Notes: generated from the letters alone by a model not told the origin. DNA of 64,000 nt from Paraburkholderia flava (GCF_004359985.1 NZ_SMRO01000002.1:62001-126000); one strand, 5' to 3'. Positions 38,080 through 47,316 are shown, numbered from the stretch's first letter. A program made the numbers and translations.

Positions 38080-38638
38080 CAAAAGAAAGCCGCTGACACG
38101 AAGCTTCTCTTTTCCGTGTGCGACCTCGGTGGCACTCGCCTAAGTGGGCGCCACGTTCACCCCGCGTAGTGGTCCGAGACGAGATCGTCCCCCGGATCGC
38201 AAACCGGAGTGACAAGGCGCCCGCCCACCCCGCAGCGCACTTGTGTGCGCGCGGACGGGTTTGCTTGGGAAACAGCAGGGAAGAGCGAGTGCTGCGGGCA
38301 ACGCGTGTTGAGCAACTGCGTCGGATAGCTGTGTTGTGTCACTGCATTGAGCGCAAGAGTTGAGCAAGGGCACTGGACAAAAGCATTAAGTAAAAGACAT
38401 AAGCGGCGGAGGCAGTGTGTGTGGCGTGGTCCGTGCTCCACGGTCTGGGGTCCAGAGTGTTATGCCCATCGGCGGCGAAGCTCGCCGGAACGGATGACTG
38501 CCTTGTCACTGAGGCAAGCGGTGCGAGGACGGATCTCGTCTCGGACCACGAGACAGGGTGAACGTGGTGTCCACGTAGGCGAGAGCCACTGGGGTAGCAC
38601 ACGGAAAGGAGAAGCTTCGTCTCGGCGGCTTTCTTTTG

Positions 38639-38672
38639 CCTACTTTTCTTTGCCGCGGCAAAGAAAAGTAGG
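38639..38672. repeat. Perfect 34-bp palindrome, right copy
   Basis: Identical in sequence to the copy at 38046-38079 and lying at the matching place in the opposite arm. It is 188 nt upstream of the isomerase-like gene start. Confidence 0.93.
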
Positions 38673-38860
38673 TGCCGCCCCGCACAGGGGCAACGCCTGC
38701 GCCGCGAGGCGCAACTAAGCACCGCCCGCGCGGAAATACAGAAAGAAAGTGCACACGCAAAAAAACCAGGCGCAAAAAAGCCAACACCCGCGCCAGCAAA
38801 AAAAAGCAGAACCGCAACAGCAGTCTGCAAGGCAACCGAACAGCAAGGAGATACACCAGC

Positions 38861-39625
38861 ATGGACATCCAGCTAGAGCACCTCAACAGCGTGCTCACAA
38901 TCGCCTTCAACCGCCCCGAAAAGAAAAACGCCATTACCTCGGCGATGTACCAAACAATGGCGGACGCGCTCGTCAGCGCGCAAGAAGACAAAAACGTCCG
39001 CGCGATCCTGATCCGCGGCAGCGTAGGCATTTTCTGCGCCGGTAACGATCTCGAAGACTTCATGAAGGCGCCGCCCGTCGGCGAGCACGCGCCCGTGTTC
39101 CAGTTCCTGCGCGCAATCAGCTCGGCGGAAAAACCGATCGTCGCGTCGGTGGCAGGCGGTGCGATCGGCATCGGCACGACGCTGCTGCTGCACTGCGACC
39201 TCGTCTACGCAGCGGAATCGGCGACTTTCACGCTACCGTTCGCGCAACTCGGCCTGTGCCCCGAAGCAGCATCGTCTCTGCTGTTGCCGCGTATCGCCGG
39301 ATATCAGGGCGCCGCCGAAAAGCTGCTGCTCGGCGAGCCGTTCGATGCACGGGAAGCGCATCGGATGGGCTTCGTCAATCGCCTGTTGCCGGCAGCAGAA
39401 GTCGATGCGTTCGCACTCGCGCAAGCCGAAAAGCTCGCGGCATTGCCCGCGTCGTCGCTGCGCGTGACGAAATCGCTGATGAAGCGCGCGAGTCTGCACG
39501 AGTTGCACACACAGATGTCCGAGGAAGGCGTGCAGTTCGGCAAGATGCTGCTCGCGCCGGAAGCCCGCGAAGCCTTCAAGGCGTTCTTCGAAAAGCGCAA
39601 GCCGGACTTCCGTCAGTTCGACTGA
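38861..39625 (+). CDS. Enoyl-CoA hydratase/isomerase family protein, ECI-like
   Basis: A 254-residue crotonase-fold protein. The start MDIQLEHLNSVLTIAFNRPEKKNAIT has AAGGAG about 10 nt upstream; longer forms read into the inverted-repeat element. FCAGNDLEDF and VAGGAIGIGTTLLLHCDLVY form the oxyanion region. The first hydratase glutamate (GGCE in true hydratases) is replaced by Thr-Thr, and the second is absent, but LGLCPEAASSLLLP carries a Glu at the site used by delta3,delta2-enoyl-CoA isomerases. I therefore infer an isomerase for unsaturated fatty acids rather than a hydratase. It probably serves the upstream beta-oxidation genes although the inverted repeat separates it. Confidence 0.88.
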   Translation: MDIQLEHLNSVLTIAFNRPEKKNAITSAMYQTMADALVSAQEDKNVRAILIRGSVGIFCAGNDLEDFMKAPPVGEHAPVFQFLRAISSAEKPIVASVAGGAIGIGTTLLLHCDLVYAAESATFTLPFAQLGLCPEAASSLLLPRIAGYQGAAEKLLLGEPFDAREAHRMGFVNRLLPAAEVDAFALAQAEKLAALPASSLRVTKSLMKRASLHELHTQMSEEGVQFGKMLLAPEAREAFKAFFEKRKPDFRQFD

Positions 39626-39649
39626 CGCAGCCCGCACGGCACGGGTGCT

Positions 39650-40471
39650 TCAAACCGTGCCGTAATCGACGTAGCTCGTCTCGCGACAGAAGCTCACGAG
39701 ACGCAGCCCCGCACGCTGCGCGATCGTGATCGCGAGCGACGACGGCGCCGAGATCGTCGCGACCATCGGAATGCCGACGCGCGCAGCCTTGCGCACCAGC
39801 TCGTAGCTCGCGCGGCTCGACAGGAACACGAAGCCGTCGTGCGGATCGCCGCGGTCGAGGATCATCTGGCCGATCAGCTTGTCGAGCGCGTTGTGCCGGC
39901 CGACGTCCTCGAACGCATAACGGATCGCGCCGTTCGCATCGCACCACGCGGCCGCGTGCAGGCCGCCCGTCAAACGGGTGAGCGCCTGGTGCGCCGGTAG
40001 CTCGCGCGCGGCACGCGCGATTGCGTCCGGTGCGAGGCGCTGCAGAAAACCGGTGTCGGGCACGCGTTCGGGCTGCAGATCGAGCAGATCGATGCTTTCG
40101 ACGCCGCACACCCCGCAGCCCGTCCGCCCTGCAAGCGCGCGGCGCCGTTCCTTCAACGCGACAAACGCCTGCTGCACGACGGTCAACTGGATTTCCGCGT
40201 GCGGCAGTTCGCCGTCGTACAGTTCCACCTCGATGTCCTGAATGTCGCTGCTGCGCGCGACGATGCCTTCCGAAATGGCGAAGCCGACCGCGAACGCTTC
40301 GAGGTCGCGCGGCGTGCACATCATCACGGCATGCGAGATGCCGTTGAATACGAGCGCCACCGGCCATTCCTGGCCGACCTGATCGGTCAGTGCCTCGCTC
40401 GCGTCGCCGCGCTGCCGGCGCACCTGCTGGGCGACGGCACCGGACTGTGTGGCGGTTTCGAGTGGGTTCAA
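39650..40471 (-). CDS. fdhD: Formate dehydrogenase sulfur-carrier protein FdhD
   Basis: Transfers sulfur from IscS to the molybdenum cofactor of formate dehydrogenase. I choose a TTG start (codon at 40471-40469) because AAGGAG lies 6 nt upstream and it gives 273 residues beginning MNPLETATQSGAV, the normal FdhD length. The frame stays open to an ATG at 40552, but that extension is Arg/Ala-rich and unconserved. GRTGCGVCG has the sulfur-accepting Cys119 and Cys122. FEDVGRHNALDKLIG and FVFLSSRASYELVRKA are family motifs. No formate dehydrogenase subunit genes are in the window; the divergent neighbour is nitrate-reductase-associated. Confidence 0.9.
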   Translation of the reverse strand: MNPLETATQSGAVAQQVRRQRGDASEALTDQVGQEWPVALVFNGISHAVMMCTPRDLEAFAVGFAISEGIVARSSDIQDIEVELYDGELPHAEIQLTVVQQAFVALKERRRALAGRTGCGVCGVESIDLLDLQPERVPDTGFLQRLAPDAIARAARELPAHQALTRLTGGLHAAAWCDANGAIRYAFEDVGRHNALDKLIGQMILDRGDPHDGFVFLSSRASYELVRKAARVGIPMVATISAPSSLAITIAQRAGLRLVSFCRETSYVDYGTV

Positions 40472-40769
40472 GCGTGACTCCTTGCGCGCGGCTGCAACGT
40501 TGCGTGCTGCGGCGCGGCTGTGCTGCGTGAATAAGGTTCTAAAATACCTCAAGCGGGCATCGCGTGCCGCCCGCCGTTCAGCGGACCCAGCGCGGCCCCG
40601 ATCAGATCACGCCACCGGGCCAGAGGTAGGGCGCCGGCTTTGCACGCAGTGAGGGCACAACCAGGCCTGCAGAACACCGCCGGGACACAACAGCGAGACT
40701 GTGCAGCCAGGCCTGCGCGTACCCTCGGACTACAGCCAGACCACACCAGGACATTGCGAGGACCCCGTC

Positions 40770-41246
40770 ATGGGAATCAGCGAAGCGCCGCTCCTGTTCG
40801 ATTTCGAAGTGAAGTCGTCGGAGAATCTCACCTTCATTCCGATGGCCGTGCGGTTCAATCTCGACCGCTTCGGGCTGCGCATCTCGCTCGCGCAATGGCA
40901 GATGCTGCCGCACGAAGACCGCAAGCTGCTGGCCCGTTTTCCCGTCGACGACGACACCGCGATCGAACCGAACTTCGATCACGCGCTGTTCGAGATGCTG
41001 CGCACGCACGCGAACGTCGAGCCCGAGTGGTTCAGCCCCGACGAAGCGCCCGCGTGGCGCCGCACCGATGCGATCCCCGATGGCGTGCTCGCGCAGGCGG
41101 CGCTCGCCAGTCTGCCGACACCGAGCGCCGGTCAGTGGGCCGAGCTCGATCCGTTCAGACGCTACGTACTCGCGAAGCTGTCGCGCAAGCCGGAAGCGAA
41201 TCACGATTTCGTGCCCGCGATGAGGGAATTCGGCCTCGCGGGCTGA
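40770..41246 (+). CDS. Nitrate reductase-associated protein
   Basis: A 158-residue protein matching the family called nitrate reductase associated protein (PF09655), found beside molybdoenzyme genes but of unknown mechanism. The start MGISEAPLLFDFEVKSSENLTFIPMAVRFNLDRFGLRISLAQWQ matches its N-terminus, and a GGA lies upstream. The C-terminal LDPFRRYVLAKLSRKPEANHDFVPAMREFGL is also conserved. It is soluble with no signal peptide. It is divergent from fdhD across 298 nt, in which I see no clear operator. The pairing with fdhD suggests a molybdoenzyme link but no nitrate reductase genes are nearby. Confidence 0.83.
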   Translation: MGISEAPLLFDFEVKSSENLTFIPMAVRFNLDRFGLRISLAQWQMLPHEDRKLLARFPVDDDTAIEPNFDHALFEMLRTHANVEPEWFSPDEAPAWRRTDAIPDGVLAQAALASLPTPSAGQWAELDPFRRYVLAKLSRKPEANHDFVPAMREFGLAG

Positions 41247-41462
41247 TTCCCAGCGTTTTTTCGCCTGTTTTTATATACGCCCCTCAATCCGCTGGATCAT
41301 CGGCCGTTATCCAGAGGTTGGCGTGTAACCCGACCGCGACGCCGTAGTCGCGGCGCAGGGCGCGCTGCTCGAAGGAACGCACGCTGCGCGCACCATGCAG
41401 CGGCCATGCCGCGCTTCACGCATCAAGCGCCGCGCGCGCAGGACGAACGACGTTCGGAACCC

Positions 41463-44400
41463 ATGAAGCTATTTTCATCGAAACGGCTGCTGATCAATCT
41501 GGCAGTCGTCGCCGTGGCGGTCGGCGCGAATGCGTTCGTCGCGTACACACAGATTCGCGGTCAACGCGAGGCCGACGCGCGCACGATCCGCTCGACCGCG
41601 ATCCGCCACCGCCTCGACGCGTACGGCACTGCGCTGGACGGTGCGCTCGCGCAACTGGGGCGCTATGCGGTGCTGCCTGCAACGTCGCCCGACGGCACGA
41701 AACCGTCATCCCGGCCCGTGTCCTCGCCGGCCACGACAATCGTCGATCCTACGTGGCTCCCGCAACTCGGCATCTCACTGCGCAGCGAGCTCGCCGACGA
41801 CGCACAGGCGGTTCGCGCGCTCGATCCGCTGATCGACGACACCGGTCGTCTTGCCGAAGCGCTGCGCGTAGCGCTCGCGCGGGCGGCGGCCGGCGGCGCG
41901 GACGCGTCGCCGCAATGGGCCGCGACCGAATACGTGCGGCTCGGCATGGAAGCGAACCGGATCGAAGCAGGCCTCGCCGGGTTGCGTCAGCACCAGGACA
42001 GCGTGCTGGAGGCCGCTCTTGCCGGATCGGCACGCGATTCGCGGCACGCCATGCTGCTGCTGGTCGTCACGATGCTGGCCGGCGGCGCGCTGCTGATCTA
42101 CCTGTTCGGCGCGCGCGAGAACGCGGCACGCGAAAGAATCCGCATCGCGTACGCACTGCGCCGCAACGACGAGCGTTTTCGCGGGCTGTTCGACGCGCAT
42201 CCGGTGCCGATGTACATCTACGATCGCGAGACGCTACGCTTTCTCGCAGTGAATACGGCGGCGATCCAGCAGTACGGCTACTCGGAAGCCGAATTTCTCT
42301 CGATGACGATTCGCGCGATCCGTCCGAACGTCGAGATCGTCCGGCTCGAATCGCATCTCGCGCGCAGCGACGCCGAGCCCGGCAGTAACCGCACGATGGC
42401 CGGCATCTGGCATCACCGGCGCAAGGACGGCACGCTGATCAGCGCGGACATCTCGTACCACGTGCTGATGTTCATGGGCCGCACGGCGGTGTTCGTGCTC
42501 GCCGACGACGTCACCGAGCAGATCAACGCGGAAGCCGAAGCGCGGCGTTCGAACCAGATGCTCGAGACGGTGATCGACAACATTCCGCAGCGGATCTTCT
42601 GGAAGGACCGCGACTCGCGCTATCTCGGCTGCAACATGGCGTTCGCGCGCGATGCGGGGCTCGCGTACCCGGAGCAGGTGGTCGGCCGGACCGACGACGA
42701 TCTGCCGTGGCGCGCGTTCGCGGAGACCGTGCGCGATCACGATCGCGAGGTGATCGATTCGGGCATGCCGAAGATGAACTTCGAACTCGACCTGACGATC
42801 GACGGCGTGCATCGCACGACGATCACGAGCAAGCTGCCGTTCACCGACGGCGACGGCAACGTGATCGGCGTGCTCGGTTCGTACAGCGACATCACCGAGC
42901 GCAAGCGCGCGGATCTCGCGCTGCGGTTGCAGAGTCGCGCACTCGACGCAAGCGTCAACGCGATCCTGATCACCGCGCCGACCGTCGGCGGCAATCTGAT
43001 CGAATACGTGAATCCGGCGTTCAAGCGCATCACGGGCTACGATCCGGCCGAGGTGATGGGCCAGGACTGCCGGCTGCTGCAACGCGACGACCACAATCAG
43101 GAAGGCGTCGCGGCGATCCGCAGCGCGCTGACCGCGAACCGCGAGGTGAGCGCGGTGCTGCGCAACTATCGCAAGGACGGGGCGCTGTTCTGGAATCAGC
43201 TCTTCATCGCGCCGGTGCCGAATCCCGACGGCGAGACCACGCATCACATCGGCGTAATCAACGACGTGACCGACCTGATGCGCTATCAGGAGCAACTCGA
43301 ATATCAGGCGAACTACGACAGTCTGACGCGGCTGCCCAATCGCAATCTGCTGCGCGACCGGTTGCAGCACGCGCTGGTTATCGCGCAGCGGCAGCATCGC
43401 GGCGTTGCGGTGGTGTTCATCGATCTCGACGGCTTCAAGAACGTCAACGACAGTCTCGGCCACAGCGTCGGTGACCGGTTGCTTGCCGTGGTTGCGGACC
43501 GGCTCGCGCGGGCGGCGCGTGCCAGCGACACGGTCGCGCGGCACGGCGGCGACGAGTTCGTGATCGTGATGACCGATACCGTCGACGAGCAGTCATTGAT
43601 CGCGTGGATGGAGCGCGTGCGCGCGTCGATCTCCGAGCCGGTGTGGCTCGACGGCACCGAGTTGTACGTCGGATGCAGCATGGGCGCGAGCCTGTTCCCG
43701 CAGGACGGCGAGGACGCCGAGACGCTGATGAAGAAAGCCGATCTCGCGATGTACCGCGCGAAGGACATGGGGCGCAACACGTTCCAGTTCTTCCAGCCGG
43801 AGATGAATGCGAGCGCCGGCACGCGGCTCAATCTCGAACGTCGGCTGCGCCGCGCGCTGCGCGACAACGAGTTTTTGCTGCACTACCAGCCGCAGGTGGA
43901 CATCGAGAGCGGACGGATCGTCGGGACCGAAGCGCTCGTGCGCTGGCGCGATCCTGAGGTCGGGTTGATCGCGCCGTCGGTGTTCATCCCGGTCGCGGAA
44001 GAAAGCGGGCTGATCGGGCCGCTGTCCGAATGGGTGCTGCGCGAAGCGTGCCGGCAGAATCGCGCGTGGCAGGACGAAGGGCTGCCGCCCGCGCGTGTGT
44101 CGGTGAATCTGTCGGCGCGTGTGTTCCAGCAGCGCGACATCGCGCGGCTCGTCACCGACGTGCTCGCGGAAACCGGTCTGGCACCGCGCTACCTCGAACT
44201 CGAACTGACCGAGAGCACGATCATGCGCAATGCAGAAGAGGCGGTGTCGATGCTGACCGAGCTGCACGCACTCGGCATCGGGCTCGCCATCGACGATTTC
44301 GGCACCGGCTATTCGAGCCTCAGCTATCTGAAGCGTTTTCCGGTGGACCGGCTGAAGATCGATCGCTCGTTCGTGTCGGACATCGGCGTGTCGGGCGACG

Positions 44401-44615
44401 ACGAGACGATCACGTCGGCGATCATCGCGCTTGCGCACTCGCTGCAGCTACAGGTGATCGCTGAGGGCGTCGAGACGCTCGCGCAACTCGACTTCCTGCG
44501 CGAGCGCGAGTGCGACGAGATGCAGGGGTTCTTTTTCGCGCAGCCGCTGCCGAACGATGCGATCGCCGTGCTGCTGCAACGTGGCCCGGCGAGCGAGATT
44601 GCGGAAGCGGTGTGA
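41463..44615 (+). CDS. Membrane PAS-PAS-LOV-like-GGDEF-EAL c-di-GMP signalling protein
   Basis: A 1050-residue protein. An N-terminal helix (7-26) and a second near 190-212 (LLLVVTMLAGGALLIYLFGA) bracket a periplasmic sensor region of ~165 residues. Three PAS domains follow, near 236-350, 365-480 and 483-610. The third has LOV-type sequence: VNPAFKRITGYDPAEVMGQD, then CRLLQ, with Cys536 at the flavin-adduct position, and NYRKDGALFWNQL. The GGDEF motif is intact (GGDEF, 695-699) and so is EAL (823-825, TEALVRWRDPEVG; also DDFGTGYSSLSYLKRFPVDRLKID). Both cyclase and phosphodiesterase activity are possible. The start is MKLFSSKRLLINL; an upstream extension is less likely. Confidence 0.93.
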   Translation: MKLFSSKRLLINLAVVAVAVGANAFVAYTQIRGQREADARTIRSTAIRHRLDAYGTALDGALAQLGRYAVLPATSPDGTKPSSRPVSSPATTIVDPTWLPQLGISLRSELADDAQAVRALDPLIDDTGRLAEALRVALARAAAGGADASPQWAATEYVRLGMEANRIEAGLAGLRQHQDSVLEAALAGSARDSRHAMLLLVVTMLAGGALLIYLFGARENAARERIRIAYALRRNDERFRGLFDAHPVPMYIYDRETLRFLAVNTAAIQQYGYSEAEFLSMTIRAIRPNVEIVRLESHLARSDAEPGSNRTMAGIWHHRRKDGTLISADISYHVLMFMGRTAVFVLADDVTEQINAEAEARRSNQMLETVIDNIPQRIFWKDRDSRYLGCNMAFARDAGLAYPEQVVGRTDDDLPWRAFAETVRDHDREVIDSGMPKMNFELDLTIDGVHRTTITSKLPFTDGDGNVIGVLGSYSDITERKRADLALRLQSRALDASVNAILITAPTVGGNLIEYVNPAFKRITGYDPAEVMGQDCRLLQRDDHNQEGVAAIRSALTANREVSAVLRNYRKDGALFWNQLFIAPVPNPDGETTHHIGVINDVTDLMRYQEQLEYQANYDSLTRLPNRNLLRDRLQHALVIAQRQHRGVAVVFIDLDGFKNVNDSLGHSVGDRLLAVVADRLARAARASDTVARHGGDEFVIVMTDTVDEQSLIAWMERVRASISEPVWLDGTELYVGCSMGASLFPQDGEDAETLMKKADLAMYRAKDMGRNTFQFFQPEMNASAGTRLNLERRLRRALRDNEFLLHYQPQVDIESGRIVGTEALVRWRDPEVGLIAPSVFIPVAEESGLIGPLSEWVLREACRQNRAWQDEGLPPARVSVNLSARVFQQRDIARLVTDVLAETGLAPRYLELELTESTIMRNAEEAVSMLTELHALGIGLAIDDFGTGYSSLSYLKRFPVDRLKIDRSFVSDIGVSGDDETITSAIIALAHSLQLQVIAEGVETLAQLDFLRERECDEMQGFFFAQPLPNDAIAVLLQRGPASEIAEAV

Positions 44616-44636
44616 GCGGTAGCGTTTAGTCGACGT

Positions 44637-45041
44637 TCAGTCGAGCGCCGGCAGCATCCGCGGCTTGCGGTCGCTATCGGTCGCGACGTAGGTCAGCGTC
44701 GCTTCGGTGACCTTGACGACTTCCTGCGCGAGGCTCATCCGTTGCGCGTAGACCTCGACCTCGATCGTGATCGACGTCTTGCCGGTCTTCACGATATCCG
44801 CGTAAAAGCTCAGCAGATCGCCGACGAATACCGGCTGCTTGAAGATGAACGAATTCACCGCGATCGTCGCGACGCGGCCGTTTGCGCGCCGGCTCGCCGG
44901 AATCGAACCGGCGATGTCGACCTGCGCCATGATCCAGCCGCCGAACACGTCGCCGTGCACGTTCGCATCGGAAGGCTGGGGAACGACGCGCAGCGCACAC
45001 GACTTTTGCGGCAGCTGGGGCAGGTTCGGGGAAGTGGTCAT
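44637..45041 (-). CDS. Hotdog-fold acyl-CoA thioesterase, YciA-like
   Basis: A 134-residue thioesterase that hydrolyses acyl-CoA esters. The hotdog signature is NVHGDVFGGWIMAQVDIAGSIPA, with the catalytic Asp in the HGDxFGGW segment. AVNSFIFKQPVFVGDLLSFYADIVKTGKTSITIEVEV is the second half of the fold. Size and motif match YciA and Acot-type monodomain thioesterases. It is convergent with the PAS-GGDEF-EAL gene (21-nt gap) and divergent from the Atm1-type exporter. Confidence 0.88.
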   Translation of the reverse strand: MTTSPNLPQLPQKSCALRVVPQPSDANVHGDVFGGWIMAQVDIAGSIPASRRANGRVATIAVNSFIFKQPVFVGDLLSFYADIVKTGKTSITIEVEVYAQRMSLAQEVVKVTEATLTYVATDSDRKPRMLPALD

Positions 45042-45215
45042 CGGACACCCTTGAAACGGTTATCGGCGCAGCGGGAGCGGCGCCCGCCGGCTTCTGAGAC
45101 AATAAGAAGATCACGAATTGTACGGGAAAGCGGTGCATCGCCCGGCCGGAACGGCCGCGTGCCGGCACCGCATTTCCCGCCTCCCCACTGTCCGTCCGTT
45201 TTCAGCCGATCCTCC

Positions 45216-47144
45216 ATGCGCCGTTTCGCCGCTCCCTCCGAACCCACGCCGCTATCACCGGTATTGCCGGTGTCGAACGTGCCGCGCAACGACTGGCAGA
45301 CCATCCTCTCGCTGCTGCCGTACCTCGCGACCTACAAATGGCGCGTGATCATCGCGCTCAGTTGCCTGATCGGCGCGAAGGTTGCGAATCTCGGCGTGCC
45401 GATCGTGATGAAGCACATCGTCGACAACCTCGCGGCGGTTCAGCATCTCACCGCGCTTGGCCGTGCGGAGCACTCGCCGGGGATCGTGCTGCTGAGCGGC
45501 GTCGGCCTGCTGGTCGTCGCGTATGCGGTCGTGCGGCTGTCGACGTCGCTCCTCACCGAGCTGCGCGAAATGCTGTTTGCGAAGGTGACCGAGAGCGCGG
45601 TGCGCCAGCTTGCGCTGAAGGTGTTCCGGCATCTGCACGCGCTGTCGTTGCGGTTTCATCTCGACCGGCAGACGGGCGGCATGTCGCGCGACATCGAACG
45701 CGGCACGCGCGGCATTACGCAGCTCATTTCGTATTCGCTGTACAGCATCCTGCCGACGCTTGTCGAGATGGGTCTGGTGCTCGGCTTTTTCGTCGTCAAA
45801 TACGAGGCGTACTACGCGATCGTCACGTTTATCGCGCTTGCCGTGTACATCGTGTTCACGGTGAAGGTGACCGAGTGGCGCACGCATTTTCGCCGCACGA
45901 TGAACGACCTCGATTCGCGGGCGAACTCGCGCGCGATCGATTCGCTGCTGAACTACGAAACGGTGAAGTACTTCGGCAACGAAGAGTGGGAAGCGAAGCG
46001 CTACGACGAAAACCTGAAGCGCTATCGCGCGGCGGCGATCAAGTCGCAGAGCTCGCTGTCTGCGCTGAACTTCGGCCAGCAGACGATCATCGGCACCGGG
46101 CTCGTGTTCATCCTGTGGCGCGCGACGCAGGGCGTGATGGCGGGCAAGCTCACGCTCGGCGATCTGGTGCTGATCAATACGTTCATGCTGCAGCTGTACA
46201 TTCCGCTGAATTTTCTCGGCGTGATCTATCGCGAGCTGAAGCAGAGTCTTACCGACATGGACCGGATGTTCTCGCTGCTCGGTGCCGCACGCGAAATTCC
46301 GGATGCACCCGATGCACCGCCGCTCGCGGTACGCGGCGCCGAAGTGCGTTTCGATCACGTGAACTTCAGCTACGAGCCGTCGCGGCAGATCCTGCACGAC
46401 GTGAGCTTCACGATTGCCGCGGGTACGACGACGGCGGTGGTCGGTCATAGCGGATCGGGTAAGTCGACGCTTGCGCGGCTGATGTTCCGCTTCTATGATC
46501 TCGACCGCGCGACGGGCGGCGCGATCACGATCGACGGGCAGGACATCCGCGAGGTGACGCAGGATTCGCTGCGCGCGTCGATCGGCATCGTGCCGCAGGA
46601 CACCGTGCTGTTCAACGACACGATCTACTACAACATCGCGTACGGCCGGCCCGAAGCGACGCGCGAAGAAGCGATCGCGGCGGCGCGCGCGGCGCACATT
46701 CACGATTTCATCGAGAGTCTGCCGGCCGGTTACGACACGCCGGTCGGCGAGCGCGGGTTGAAGCTGTCCGGTGGCGAGAAGCAGCGCGTCGCGATCGCGC
46801 GCACGCTGCTGAAAAACCCGCCCATCTTGCTGTTCGACGAAGCGACGTCGGCGCTCGATTCGCGTTCCGAGCGCGCGATCCAGCACGAACTCGATCTGAT
46901 CGCGCGCGAGCGGACCACGCTGATCATCGCGCACCGGCTGTCGACGGTCGTGCACGCGGATCAGATCATCGTGATGGATCGCGGGCGGATCGTCGAGCGC
47001 GGCACGCATGCGGAATTGCTGCGTACGGGTGGATTGTTTGCGCAGATGTGGGCGTTGCAGCAGCAGAGGGCTGAGGAAGCGGAAGCGGCGGGGGAAAGTG
47101 CTGAGGCTGGAGAAGCGGCTGCGCATGGAGTCGATGGGCGCTGA
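45216..47144 (+). CDS. Atm1/HMT1-type ABC half-transporter
   Basis: A 642-residue fused transmembrane and ATPase half-transporter of the Atm1/ABCB7 group, which exports glutathione-type or Fe-S-related thiol compounds. The start is MRRFAAPSEPTPLSP; the frame is open upstream through the thioesterase antisense region but is not conserved. Six transmembrane helices span about 35-330. RGTRGITQLISYSLYSILPTLVEM and LLNYETVKYFGNE are Atm1-family signatures. Walker A is GHSGSGKSTL (~410), the signature is LSGGEKQRVAIART (~518) and Walker B is ILLFDEATSALD (~537). A Glu/Ala-rich tail ends the protein. Confidence 0.92.
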   Translation: MRRFAAPSEPTPLSPVLPVSNVPRNDWQTILSLLPYLATYKWRVIIALSCLIGAKVANLGVPIVMKHIVDNLAAVQHLTALGRAEHSPGIVLLSGVGLLVVAYAVVRLSTSLLTELREMLFAKVTESAVRQLALKVFRHLHALSLRFHLDRQTGGMSRDIERGTRGITQLISYSLYSILPTLVEMGLVLGFFVVKYEAYYAIVTFIALAVYIVFTVKVTEWRTHFRRTMNDLDSRANSRAIDSLLNYETVKYFGNEEWEAKRYDENLKRYRAAAIKSQSSLSALNFGQQTIIGTGLVFILWRATQGVMAGKLTLGDLVLINTFMLQLYIPLNFLGVIYRELKQSLTDMDRMFSLLGAAREIPDAPDAPPLAVRGAEVRFDHVNFSYEPSRQILHDVSFTIAAGTTTAVVGHSGSGKSTLARLMFRFYDLDRATGGAITIDGQDIREVTQDSLRASIGIVPQDTVLFNDTIYYNIAYGRPEATREEAIAAARAAHIHDFIESLPAGYDTPVGERGLKLSGGEKQRVAIARTLLKNPPILLFDEATSALDSRSERAIQHELDLIARERTTLIIAHRLSTVVHADQIIVMDRGRIVERGTHAELLRTGGLFAQMWALQQQRAEEAEAAGESAEAGEAAAHGVDGR

Positions 47145-47316
47145 CCGCTGCGCTTCGTTCGATTCGCGCGCGCCCGCCCGGAACCCGCTGGGTGCTTGAA
47201 CGACATCCGCTCTGACCGAGTCGGTCCGCATGCCGCCGGTTTCTCTTTCGCTGTTCCGACATTCCGAACGAGGCTGCGCGGACGGGAACGCTTCGTTCAA
47301 CAGGGCTTGGCGTGCG

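Larger units (their letters stand above)
37983..38736. repeat. Long inverted-repeat element with two palindromic cores
   Basis: Left arm 37983-38218 and right arm 38500-38736 are reverse complements at roughly 80 percent identity; from each inner palindrome edge to the loop side both run 139 nt with no gap. They surround a 281-nt unrelated centre. Each arm contains an exact 34-bp palindrome, at 38046-38079 and 38639-38672, built around GCCGCGGC with flanking TACTTTTCTTT/AAAGAAAAGTA. Frames through it give low-complexity basic peptides and no transposase. It fills most of the 914-nt gap between the thiolase and the isomerase genes. No target-site duplication is obvious. It could be two copies of an interspersed repeat in opposite orientation or a non-autonomous element. 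Confidence 0.9.

Noticed and set aside
36477..38135. 552-codon minus-strand frame extending into the inverted repeat
   Set aside because: It is antisense to the thiolase and continues through low-complexity repeat; no domain is recognisable.
37983..38736. Insertion sequence with terminal inverted repeats
   Set aside because: The 281-nt centre is too short for a transposase, and no frame there resembles one. No target-site duplication is visible.
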